A stretch of 64,000 bases of DNA from Brevipalpus yothersi (lineage: Eukaryota; Arthropoda; Arachnida; Trombidiformes; Tenuipalpidae), in contig QZCP01000179.1 of the NCBI GenBank assembly GCA_003956705.1, forward strand, positions 56,115 through 120,114, given 5' to 3'. Numbering within the stretch: the stretch's first letter is position 1; every line of letters starts with the position of its first letter. Below, piece after piece: positions 1 to 10,412 of the stretch. Under the pieces are notes generated by a model that was given only the letters and a program-made list of their open reading frames with translations, had not been told where the DNA came from and searched no databases. The position numbers and the translations under genes are program-made.

Positions 1-982
1 GTCCAGGGCATTCGGTTTTGTCTCCAGGTCATTTGGTTGACCTTGAAAGGCTAAAACTGCTTTTTTTGTGGTTTCTCAGGTTACGAAACTGTTCCCCACT
101 ATGAGACACATCAAAATATATATTTTCTGATAGAATACAAAAAAATACGTCCAAAAACTTATGTCTGATTTTGTCTCCAGGGTGGACAATTTATCATTTC
201 TCTGAAAAACTCGATTTTTGCAGAATTTTTACCTGTTTTTGGGTTTTTGAGATACCAAAACTTATTTGAAAGCAGTTTTTGGTATGAATTTTGGAATCTC
301 TATTCAATTTATTGCTAGAAAAAGTGCTTTTTTCCAATTTTCGAAAAAAGTTCTAACGTTTAGGTCACTATTTTGATATCACGAGTTCTGAAAGTCTGAT
401 CAAATTTTCGATGCGATATTCGTTCTTCTCGTCGAAAGTTCACCTAGGATCTAAAATAAACCCAAAACGGGCGAATTTCGGACATGTCCTTTATCGATAG
501 ATCTTTTGTTGTAGCTGTAATCAGAAGAAATCTACGGTAAATTGTTAAACTTTTGTTTCATTTGAACAATATTACACTTATTGTTCAAATACTGCTTCGA
601 TAATTCTTTTGATTGATTTTGAGGAGCATGTAAACAAGCATATATATCTACAAGATGGAAAAAATTGGCTCATATTTGAGGGTTTGAGAATGAGAGACAA
701 AAAAACACCTCTTCAGATTCGACTATTAGGTGACTGAAAAACCAGAATGGATGGAGGTAATTTTGTGTAATTTTTCTTTCTTATTGCTTATTCCCAAATC
801 TTTACTCTTTTCTCAAGTAAAATAAGCTAATTCCTCATGAAATGATCAAATGATCAATACAAGCTCGTCTCAAGGAGAGAGATCAAATAAGTGGCACCAG
901 CTCATATAAATATATTCTTCAAATATAAATAGACATACACCAATCAATTTCATGCTCTATTTTACCCTTTTTTGGAGGGAAA

Positions 983-1035
<53 letters not shown>

Positions 1036-2680
1036 GTTCACCATCTTTTCGACTGAATTTTGGGTGAAATAATATTTTGCTGCAGATATTTGAGTCAAAG
1101 TTTCGTATCATTACTCATTCGATGGTGATATATGCATGGCTGAATACTTAGTGTTGGATGCTGATCAGAACCATTAGTTTTACTTTCGAATTGGATTGCT
1201 ATGAAATGCATTTCAATATTTTTCAAAAATCATAACTTTTGACTCACTACTCAATAACTTGTACAGTTACATACTTCTTCTTCACCATTCTCACTTTTCA
1301 GCAAAACATTTCGAACTGTATTCATGATGATGATGGAAAAGTTTATGAACATTTCACCTCTTGTATGACTTAGTTTTCACCCAACATGACAAGAAGCTAA
1401 TTGATTTCCAAATCATTCACTCCAATTTTCTCTTCAATTTGAATATAAATATTCATTATTATTATTACCTTTTGCTATTGTGATTGATTATTTTCGATAT
1501 ATTAGAATATATCGATTTTTTCCATCCATTCAAGGACACCCATTATCAAACTGTTAATTAATTCATGATTTATGTTTGCAAATTTTTTTGAAAATATCTA
1601 CTACACAAAGGTTTTTTAATATTCCTTTCACAATTGTTTGATTTGACAGAACTTCAGTGTCAATGAGTAAGAAAAAAAATTTTTGTTTCCTGTTGATCAT
1701 CCAATTATGGTGCTAAAAGAGTAGCTTCAATGTTTCTATAAGAATTGCAATTATAATTAGTATCGAAAGGGAATTATCTTCAAGAACTTCCGGTGACATA
1801 GAAAGGCCAAAATTTGGTCATGATAAAGGATGGAATTGAATCAGATAATTTTTCGTTCAAAGCTGCTAAATGAAGAAGAAAAATTGAATTTTGAGGCCTT
1901 TAAATCGAATTTCCACCAAGAAAAACTCTTCTGCACATTCGAGGTGAACAATCCAAAATGTATGAATTGATGATATTTAAGCTTCAGGTGATGATGATTT
2001 ATGCTGCAATCAAAGTTGATTAGTTTCATCCATAAATGCTGGAACAGCCATTGCGAATGTTTTGACTTTCGAAATGAGATAGAGTAAGCGAGATGGTTCA
2101 GCCAATTTGATGAGGTTACAATTCAAACGAATCATAATTGATGTTTTGAAAGTGAGAGAGTGATAAAATGTTGAAGAAAGTCTCGTATCGAGTTTATTGA
2201 AATAATTGAAGGACATAAGAATTGGAAAAATTTGTCTCCCCAAAAATTAGAGAGATGTTGGAAGAAAATATTGATCGAAGTTTTCGAAAAAAAAGGTTGA
2301 AGATAGATGGATAACGGGTATAACGGTTATCATCTGCTCCTTAGTGTGAGTTCAATGGATTTAAGCATGTGTATATTCATTCATTCTTCATTTTTGCGGT
2401 CAAACAATACATTAATTCCAATTGACTCACTTTTTGATTTATTGCCCCCCTGAAATTGGAGTAAAAAAATGGAAAATTTTCACCACCAATTGCACAAAAT
2501 TGACAAAAAATGAATAATTTTCTCTGTCAAACATTTCAATTTCGCAACATTTTTTCCCAATACACACATATACATATATGCTGATGATGATAGTAGGTGA
2601 TGAAATGATGATCACTGATGATGATTAAACCGTTAACGGTTATTTGTTTTGTATCAAGAGAGAGAGAGAGAGGAAAGAGT
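1..2680. other. Gene-free stretch downstream of the elongase gene
   Basis: No reading frame here looks coding on either strand. The stretch is AT-rich with runs of A and T. The 13-base string TTTTGTCTCCAGG occurs twice, near 17-29 and 170-183. A possible poly(A) signal for the minus-strand elongase gene (AATAAA read on the minus strand) lies at 2438-2443, about 240 bases past its stop codon. A CT microsatellite is listed separately. Confidence 0.5.
986..1032. repeat. (CT)n microsatellite
   Basis: Uninterrupted CT dinucleotide tract of about 47 bases in gene-free DNA. Confidence 0.95.
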
Positions 2681-2681
2681 A

Positions 2682-3659
2682 TTAAGCTGATTTTGTTTTA
2701 CCATTAGACTCACTAATTTGGCGAGTAATTTTTGTTGTAGTATTTTCAATCGATTTGGCGGATATTGGTGATGATGAAGTTGGTTGTTTAAGATATGAAT
2801 TCATAAAAAATGAGCAAAATAGGCCCAAAACGAGTAATGCTTGTGGTAGTGCGATGAGAAAAACAACTTTCGGTACTTTACATGATGGTAATAGGGCAAT
2901 GTAGACACAATGAATGGACACCAAGGCGATCTGGATGATCTGTAATTGGGTCAAATAGCGTTTCCACCATAGATAGGGCTGAATTTTGGGTCCCAATGTT
3001 GATAGGGCATAGTATGAATACATTATACAGTGGACAAATGAATTGAGAAAAGGCATAAAAGCGGCACTTTCACTGGGCACATATTTAAAGCCGAGCCAAC
3101 AATTGATGGGCACTAATGAGTGATGAATTACGTGTAATGCTGATACTTGATTGTATTTTTTTCGGAAAACAAAGAATATTGTGTCCATTAGGTCAACAAA
3201 TTTGGACATCACAAAAATCCATGCCAAATTGAGCTTAAATCGCATCTCATGATCATAATCGGACGGATCAATTGGAATACATTGCCATGTTCGTATGCCA
3301 AATTTGGTGAATATTGTTGAGTAAATGAAAAATAGACCATTCAATAGGACCAAAGCAATATTGTACCAAAATATTGTTGATCGAAGATCAAATGGTTTAC
3401 GCTTTGACATCATCATTGGTCCAATGTATTTGACAAAACACACATATGCCGCGGTGATTGCGATCACAATCCATGGTCCACCACTCATCAATGGTAATGA
3501 TGATACTCGAGGATCTCCATATTCTTCCCACACATCATGATAATAATATTTAAATGTATCACTAGTATGATTGATCGGTGAAGTGACCACAGTTTCCCCA
3601 TTCATTCGTTCCATTCTTTTACGAAGATAAGATTGTTTGATTGTAGTTGAAGATAACAA
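2682..3659 (-). CDS. Very-long-chain fatty acid elongase (ELO/ELOVL family)
   Basis: Intronless 325-residue ELO-family protein. The family carries out the condensing step of fatty-acid elongation, joining malonyl-CoA to an acyl-CoA in the ER membrane. Visible hallmarks are KFVDLMDTIFFVFRKK (153-168), the histidine box HVIHH (176-180), NSFVHCIMYSYY (206-217) and YLWWKRYLTQLQIIQ (229-243). About seven hydrophobic segments are spread through the chain, and the C-terminus is hydrophilic and Lys-containing (KTKSA), which could serve ER retention. Length is normal for the family. Two details differ from the commonest form: Asp replaces the usual Glu before LMDT (residue 155), and Ile replaces Tyr in the usual HVYHH box. 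The first Met is used; Met16 and Met19 are alternatives, still upstream of the first membrane segment. The exact ELOVL subtype cannot be assigned by eye. Confidence 0.93.
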   Translation of the reverse strand: MLSSTTIKQSYLRKRMERMNGETVVTSPINHTSDTFKYYYHDVWEEYGDPRVSSLPLMSGGPWIVIAITAAYVCFVKYIGPMMMSKRKPFDLRSTIFWYNIALVLLNGLFFIYSTIFTKFGIRTWQCIPIDPSDYDHEMRFKLNLAWIFVMSKFVDLMDTIFFVFRKKYNQVSALHVIHHSLVPINCWLGFKYVPSESAAFMPFLNSFVHCIMYSYYALSTLGPKIQPYLWWKRYLTQLQIIQIALVSIHCVYIALLPSCKVPKVVFLIALPQALLVLGLFCSFFMNSYLKQPTSSSPISAKSIENTTTKITRQISESNGKTKSA

Positions 3660-4908
3660 AGATAATTGAATCGATTTTCTCAGTTTCTGGCTCAGAACTT
3701 AAAAAATCTTTGTAAATACTATTCGAAACTATTCAAAGATAATTCGAATTGAATCACATGTGTACAGAGAGGATAAACTTTATAACGGTATTGTAAAATA
3801 GAAAAATTGTGGAACACACTCTCGAAACACCCAAAGACAGCACCAATAATCTCACATAATCCTACAATTGATAAACAAATTGAACATGAATGTTCGTCAA
3901 ATCGAAAAATGTATCGAAACGAACTCTCCAGATGATAATCGTAAAATGAACATTATCTCATGAACCCGGTGTAACGAGCGAGAATACGTTCGTCAGATGA
4001 AAATTTTTCTCTCTCTCTCTCTCTCTCGACATGCTCCATCTCTCTCTCTCCCCTTACTTTGCTCCTCACTTTTTGGAAAACTTTTTCCCTTCCACTCGGA
4101 ATAGCGTCTGTAAATGTTTTTCAGATAGCATGTAGCAATATACACCGTATTTACTATATAATGTGATGATGAAATCTAATCTCGGGATGTTTCTGTACGA
4201 TTTTCTTTTTCAATATTTTTTGTACTTCAGAGAAGGATGCATATCGAAAGGTTCAATTTTTTCCGGATAGCCCTTTGATAATGGAAATAGTTTCGAATTT
4301 AAAATTGTTGTCAAAAATCAGATAATCAATAAGTTATCTGACAACTATCACTTGATCTACCTCTACCACTTGGAGACTCATTATTGAAATTAAAGTCTAC
4401 ATCAGATATATGAATGTTTATGAGGGGGGAATAATTCTCATAGATCAAGAGATAATGGGAGGTCCCGATTCTTTGATTTTACTCAGGCATTACGGATGAC
4501 TTCCGAAATTTGTCTTCCAAACATTATCCAAAATGATCGAATTACATAATCTATAAAATACATCGGCCTAGTAGTTTATATGAGCAGTTATGTGGGAGGA
4601 ATTTTCCAATATCAAAAAGCGCGTTTACCAACTTAAACCAACAATTTTCTGATTTTTCTATCTGTTTTGGTGAAGAATATGTGAGCAGGAAAAAATTTTT
4701 CCACTCAAATGGCGTGAAAAAATGATGAATTTTCCAGTAAAAAGTGAAGAAAGAAACGACAAATGACTGTTAATTGTATACACACACACCAACACACAAT
4801 CTACTATTCTTGATACTCAATTGGAAGCATCGCCAAAATTAGAGGGTTCAATATATGAATGGAGGATACCGTAAAAAGGTGAGTAGTAGTAGTTTAGTAG
4901 TAGGAGGA

Positions 4909-4912
<4 letters not shown>

Positions 4913-4947
<35 letters not shown>
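4913..4947. repeat. (GA)n microsatellite
   Basis: Perfect AG/GA tract of about 35 bases. The short open frames crossing it, which read as Leu-Ser repeats, are artefacts of the repeat. Confidence 0.95.
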
Positions 4948-4950
<3 letters not shown>

Positions 4951-5323
4951 TATTGGAAAAAAGCGAGTTAATTTTGAAAATCCATCGATAATTGAGCAAT
5001 CTTTTGGAACTGTCTAAACATAGAAAGTGAATGATTTTGTCACCATTTCATAGCTTCCCGAAAGATTTTTCGAAATGAAAAAAATTCTCGTACAAGCCAT
5101 GAAGGCGATCAAGTATTGGAACTGATAACTGTTGCTATAGAATACTGGATAGACATGATTCGATTCAGTAGCCAAATTCGATAGATTGATTTGGCAACAG
5201 TTTTCGCTCATCATTATACATCGTATTGATTTAACTTTATGAAAAAAGATGAGTTTTTTCTCGTTGACTAGATAGATTGACAATTTTGTCTACTTCGATG
5301 CGTACCTACTGGTGATCGGAAGT

Positions 5324-5324
<1 letters not shown>

Positions 5325-5399
<75 letters not shown>
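5325..5399. repeat. (GA)n microsatellite, long
   Basis: About 75 bases of AG/GA with a single interruption near 5347, one of the longest tracts in the window. Confidence 0.95.
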
Positions 5400-5402
<3 letters not shown>

Positions 5403-7883
5403 AAAGGTATCGAACAATGTGTTCTTCCCTATTAATATCGTAAACAAAATCGAAAAATACCCTCAAAATTTTGATGTAAACAGTTGAATTATTATTTATC
5501 ATCAATAAAGGTACGTGTTAAACCATGCTCATCATAAACGTCACTGGAATGATGATTAGTTATGATGATGATTGAGAAAGAGAGAGCGAATGTGTGTGTA
5601 TGTGTGTTTGCTCATCTTCATCACGAAGTGCATCAAGCAAAACCGAAATAACAAAAACGAACAAGATTAAGCAACCAAACTCAGATAGCATTGGTGAACA
5701 TTATCATCTTCTTTATCGTTTCAATACTTGTATCATAATTATTCAACTTTCTTTATTGAAAGAATACGGCAAGCGATAGCAGAGAACGGGGTGATTATCC
5801 AAGTATTGAAGTGATGATTTTGATAATGAGAGCATATCTTTATTCTTCTTCTCGAGTGAAAGTATTGCGATATGAGCGATTTTCGAAACAGAATATTTGA
5901 AATTATTGAAATTTTGTTTCCTATCTAAGATCAGCTTCAAGTTACACTAAAGTTTTGTATCTGGTATACTCTAAATTAGTTCTTCTTGAGTAAAGTAATG
6001 TGAATGCCACGGAGTGAAGCCTCAACCCCGAAGCTAATAAAAATTTTTCCATAGACTTTTTGAATTCTGTCGGGATCTACTGGTTGACGGAAAAGTTCCA
6101 AGGGCAAGATGTTCAGCTGAACTGAGAAAAACGATGGGTTGATGATTTTGATTAGATTAATTCATTCTATTCATTTCTTTTCACTTCCATACCTTTGTTT
6201 CTGAACCTTCTGTTTTTTTCAGAGCATGATACATTGTTTGAATTGTAAAAGCTATTTTTGGTCAAACAAACCTATTCCTCCATACTATATTTATTTTTTT
6301 GAATCTTTTGAAAATTGAGCAGAAAGCTATAGGATTTCGATCAAAATGCATTCCATGAATGATTTTCGAATGAAATCGGAAGCTTTTCCAGCTTGGTATC
6401 GAAAGCAGGAAACTTAATCTAGAGAAACATATATTTTCTCATTTCATGGACCACATCAAGGAAATCAGTGTCAAATAAACTTGGAGTGAATATAATTCTC
6501 ATAGCAAAGAATTTTTTCATGTTTGATGCCCCCAATCAACATGGTTTTCCAACTCACGGTACATTACCTCGACTGTTGGAATTTTTTCATTCCTTGTTCA
6601 ACCTATAAACACAATCTTGTCACACACACCAATATCAAATCTATGGGCCCGAGAGACATTAAATTGAGTGGAACCATTCTTAAGCGTCATTAGATGGTCT
6701 TAGAAAATTAGTAGAATAAAAAATCTCGTCAATATTGGTGGTTCCTGGTTTCTAGCTTTTGTCAGGCGATTGAGGAAGAAGGCCAACAAGTCAACTTTCT
6801 AATGCAACATGTATCGTTCACTTTACTCTGATCGCGAAACGTTTGTTCATGGCTTTTAATGTCAATTGCCTTCTAAAACCTTGTAAATTGCGGTGAAAAA
6901 AAATCTAAAATTGTGTGACTGACAGAAGATCTTCCGAGGCCATCATCATGATGATGTGAATTAATTGATTTTTCTGGACCCTCTTCCTTTGCAAGATTAT
7001 GATGGTTTTTGCTTTTTCGAAAATTTTCTATCTCAGATTGTGGTGAGTTGCATTTTCCAGGTAAAAGTTCAAGATGGAAAGAGAAAACATCGTCAATTGC
7101 TGAGGATATACATGTATTCTATCTCTATCGTCGCATGAAATGTTGAGCATTATCATTAATGATTTTATTATCAGATTTTATACTCTTCTTACCTCAATCT
7201 TTTTGGATGTGTTTAGGAAATTTTATTACTACTATTATCATTATTGTTATTATTATGGTGAGCTGGACTCATTCAAATCAAAAAATGAGCTGAATTTAAT
7301 GAGAAAAAATTTTCATAACATGATAACAGCTCTACAGATATTTAATTGCGCAACAGGATGAATTATTGTATATTATTGAAACTCATCGTGAAATGAATGT
7401 GTGTAATGGTTGTGCAATATCTGTATATAATCATCATCATTTGACAAAGACTAGCACCTTATGGTATGAAGACATGTATCGATTGTCTTGTTGTTGTGAT
7501 CATCAACCTTCAGTGACTTCTTATCCTCACTGATGGAGTAAAGAGTTGATTGAAGACGAAGATGCTCAGTAACGATTTACCTGTTGAGTTCATATCACTT
7601 TCACCCAAGTTTGTACATTTCTCAATCAGAATGGAAAAAAATTTTCTCTTGTGAAATTATTGCGTAAATATGAACTAAATAATGATCATTTAATCTGATT
7701 CTTCCTCTAATCATCATTCTGGAAAAAATGGTAATAATGAAGCTTCTTTAATGATTTCACAGTAGAATGGTCATCATTACATCAACATAACAGATCAAAA
7801 TTCTCCAAGGAAATATCACAAAGGTCAAAATATTTCACAAACATGAAATTGATAAAAAATGTTCATACACTTTGAAAATATTA

Positions 7884-9576
7884 TCATTTCTTACCAAGCT
7901 TAGTTGATTTGTTGGAATTTTTGGGTATTTTCTTATTCTTCAATTTGCCAGGACCTTTAGGCTTCGCGAGATTTTTCTTGGTCTTCTTGATTTTTTCAGA
8001 TTTATCAGGTTTCTTCGTTTTCTTAAATTTTTCATTATTTTTGGGTTTTATAACTTTTCCAGATTTCTCAGATTTCGGAGAATTTTTCGATTTCTTAATA
8101 TTTCTAGGTTTCTCAACTTTTCTGGATTTCTCAGATTTCTCGGAATTTTTGGATTTCTTAAAATTTCTGGGTTTCTTTACTTTATCAGATTTTCCAGACT
8201 TATCAGACTTTCCAGACTTCTCAGATTTTTTAGATTTCTTCGTCTTCTTAGATTTACCAAGATTCTTAGATTTCTTAGAGCTTCCAAACTTTTCTTGGCG
8301 AATAAAAGAGCGTTTTCTCCTAGCTGCTGAACGTTCCATCTTCTTTCTGGTTAACCAAACATTGGTCGATTCTTTGGGAGCTCTATACATCATGTCTGCT
8401 GCTTTCTTGATCGTTTTTGTTCGACCACTTGGATAAACCATTATTCTGGCCCTATTTTTGAAGGGATGCTCACCTACAACAGTCTTCAGTCTACCTTTTG
8501 GAGCTTGTGGCATTAATCTCCATATTTGACCTGGTCTGGTGAGATCAGCATAGAATGGGATCGGCATCGACGATTCACTTTTCAAACTCAACATTTGAAT
8601 GGTGTATCTGAATTTAGCAAAGATTCTTGATAGGCATCTGGATAGGTTGTCAACCAGTTGTTCATTGGTTTGCTTCGAATACCCAACAAGTACAGCAGCT
8701 ATTGGACTTTTACCAGTGATGAAGAGAGATGTCTTAGCGATAGCTTTCATCAAGGACTTGTGCAATTTGGCTCCTGTTGCCTTGGTATCAACAGGAACTG
8801 GAAATTTTTTTCGTTCAATCCAAAATTTAGAGCCTAAAAATCTTGGCAACAGCTTGAATTTATCATTCATTAATCGCCGCTCACAAAGAAAAATATCGTA
8901 ACTCCTAACCAATTTGTTTTTCAGTTCGTCAACTCTATATTCGGTGAGCAATTCTCTCATAGGTAAGATGAAAAGACGCTGACTGAGAAGATCTTCACTT
9001 ACTCCAGCGGCCAAAAATTTTGCTCTATAGTGTTCACGAGTCAAATTAAGATCAAGTTCACGATCCTTTAAAGGTTTTTTGGGCTTGAGATCTTGAACAA
9101 TCAGGCATATCTTCAGATCGGCCATCTCATCAAAAGGATGTGGAAGAGGAAGTAAATTGATGTAAGTCGATTTGTTTGGCGGAGTTTGCTTGAAAGAAAC
9201 CATTAAGCGAATTTTTTCATGTTTAACCAAAACTTGTTTATCTCTATCATACTCCGTATCAAGTAAAGATGGTTTCTTTCGCTTTTTCTTCTCATTGCTT
9301 GCTTGACTATTGATTGTCATAAGCTTGATGAGTGCATCAACAGCATCCTCTAATTGCTTTTTATCTACATAGGTTTTCAGCTCAGGAGGCTTCACCTCTG
9401 ATGGTATAGTTGACGGAGTGGTTTTTTGTGAATCCGTTAATGACGATTTAGGATCAACCGATGAATCCATTTTTACTTCTGATAAAAAACAAAAACACAT
9501 CACCATCGGGTCTTCATTTTAAAAGGGAATCGATTGAAGATACACTGTCAAAAAAAAGCCTTCACTTACCTTCCAT
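7884..9576 (-). CDS. RSL1D1: Ribosomal L1 domain-containing protein, nucleolar
   Basis: The protein has an L1-like RNA-binding fold over roughly residues 40-330, with segments such as YINLLPLPHPFD, LKICLIVQDLKPKKP, YDIFLCERRLMNDKFKLLPRFLG and AAVLVGYSKQTNEQLVDNL. A very Lys/Ser-rich tail follows (about 400-533) with imperfect repeats of the type KSEKSGKSDK. This is the RSL1D1/CSIG/yeast Utp30 plan, a nucleolar factor linked to ribosome assembly. The start appears to be split: a 7-base coding exon at 9576-9570 (ATG GAA G) ends at donor GTAAGTG and joins, after a 91-base intron, to 9478, where the intron ends in TTTTTTATCAG. The joined N-terminus is MEEVKMDSSV, giving 533 residues. If that splice is wrong, the Met at 9470 gives 528 residues. 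Divergent from mL52. Confidence 0.85.
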
Positions 9577-10004
9577 GGAGAAGCTTCCCAATATGATCCC
9601 ACAAAAAACGGTGACAACAATCAAAATAAATTATGTTTCTCAATCGAAACTAACCAAAATAAAGAGATCATCACCAATCAACACAGCAAATCGGCACCAA
9701 AAAATTAAACGCACTTGATGCACGTGTTCATGGAAGAAAAATTCTTTGAATTCCATACACTTACAGATGACGCCACCAGTCAGATAAACATTGCAATTTG
9801 CAACAGCATGCTGTTGAAATATTGATTCAAAATGCACTTGATTTAATCAAGTTGATTAATATAAAATTGTGATCACAATTGAGTTTTATGATCAATTTTG
9901 ATTTAATTCAATTGTACTGTGGCCATCCAGTAGGATAGTGTGGAAAGTTTCAGCCTGAAATTTTTGCTTCTTGTGACTTTTCAGCCTGTATTGGAGCTTC
10001 AATC
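9577..10004. promoter_or_regulatory. Divergent promoter region RSL1D1 / mL52
   Basis: About 430 bases separate the start codons of two oppositely transcribed ribosome-related genes, so both promoters should lie here. It holds a CACGTG E-box near 9721 and a 16-base perfect palindrome, AATTGTGATCACAATT, at 9865-9880. No TATA box is obvious. A pyrimidine-rich stretch ending in TTTTCAG near 9984 could be a splice acceptor for a 5' UTR intron of mL52. Promoter function is inferred from position. Confidence 0.5.
9865..9880. repeat. 16-bp perfect palindrome
   Basis: AATTGTGATCACAATT equals its own reverse complement. It lies midway in the divergent intergenic space and could be a dimeric factor site. 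The flanks are AT-rich, so chance cannot be excluded. Confidence 0.6.
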
Positions 10005-10412
10005 ATGCAGCTGTACTCTAATTTTTCATCAACAGCACGATGTCTTCTGATGTCTTTACCAAATCAAACTAATTGTTTATCGATGATGGTTACTACTCGT
10101 TCCATTGGATACATCAATAAGCAGCGTAGATTGAAAGGTCTTGGTCCAAGAGGTGGTGGTGATCCAGTGTTCTATGAGACACCGGAATTCAGTTTCGTGG
10201 ATGGTAGAGGCTTTGCACCGTTAACACAGGGCCAAAGACGTCGTTATTTGCGAAATATTTATCACTGTGAACAGATAATCAAGTATATGAAGCAGTTCCA
10301 AATTGCCAAACAATTGAAGCCTGATCCAGCTAGTCTACCGGAATACAAGATGGAAGATCATCCTCATAGACTTGAGAAAACTCCTATTCGTCCAAGAACG
10401 CCTATTGTTTGA
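10005..10412 (+). CDS. MRPL52: Mitochondrial large ribosomal subunit protein mL52
   Basis: A 135-residue single-exon protein. The core aligns by eye with mL52: QRRLKGLGPRG (40-50), then ETPEFSFVDGRGFAPLTQGQRRRYLRN, matching the family pattern of an aromatic/acidic stretch, a Phe/Tyr-x-DGR motif and a GQxRR helix start. The first 35 residues lack acidic residues and contain Arg, Ser and Thr, as expected for a mitochondrial targeting sequence (MQLYSNFSSTARCLLM). The C-terminal tail is Pro- and basic-rich. Length fits the family (about 120-135). It is a structural protein of the mitochondrial ribosome. Internal Mets at 16, 27 and 28 are less likely starts because they would shorten the presequence. 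Confidence 0.75.
   Translation: MQLYSNFSSTARCLLMSLPNQTNCLSMMVTTRSIGYINKQRRLKGLGPRGGGDPVFYETPEFSFVDGRGFAPLTQGQRRRYLRNIYHCEQIIKYMKQFQIAKQLKPDPASLPEYKMEDHPHRLEKTPIRPRTPIV

Larger units (their letters stand above)
3660..7883. other. Intergenic DNA with GA/CT tracts
   Basis: This 4.2-kb stretch lies upstream of the elongase and downstream of RSL1D1, both on the minus strand. I found no coding exon. The elongase promoter should lie just above 3660; the short CT tracts around 4009-4055 are close enough to be part of it, but nothing specific is recognisable. Large GA tracts are listed separately. Confidence 0.5.

Noticed and set aside
7909..8436. 175-codon plus-strand open frame rich in Phe, Leu and Asp
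   Set aside because: It is the antisense of the Lys/Ser repeat tail of RSL1D1; AAG/AAA repeats read as CTT/TTT on the other strand.
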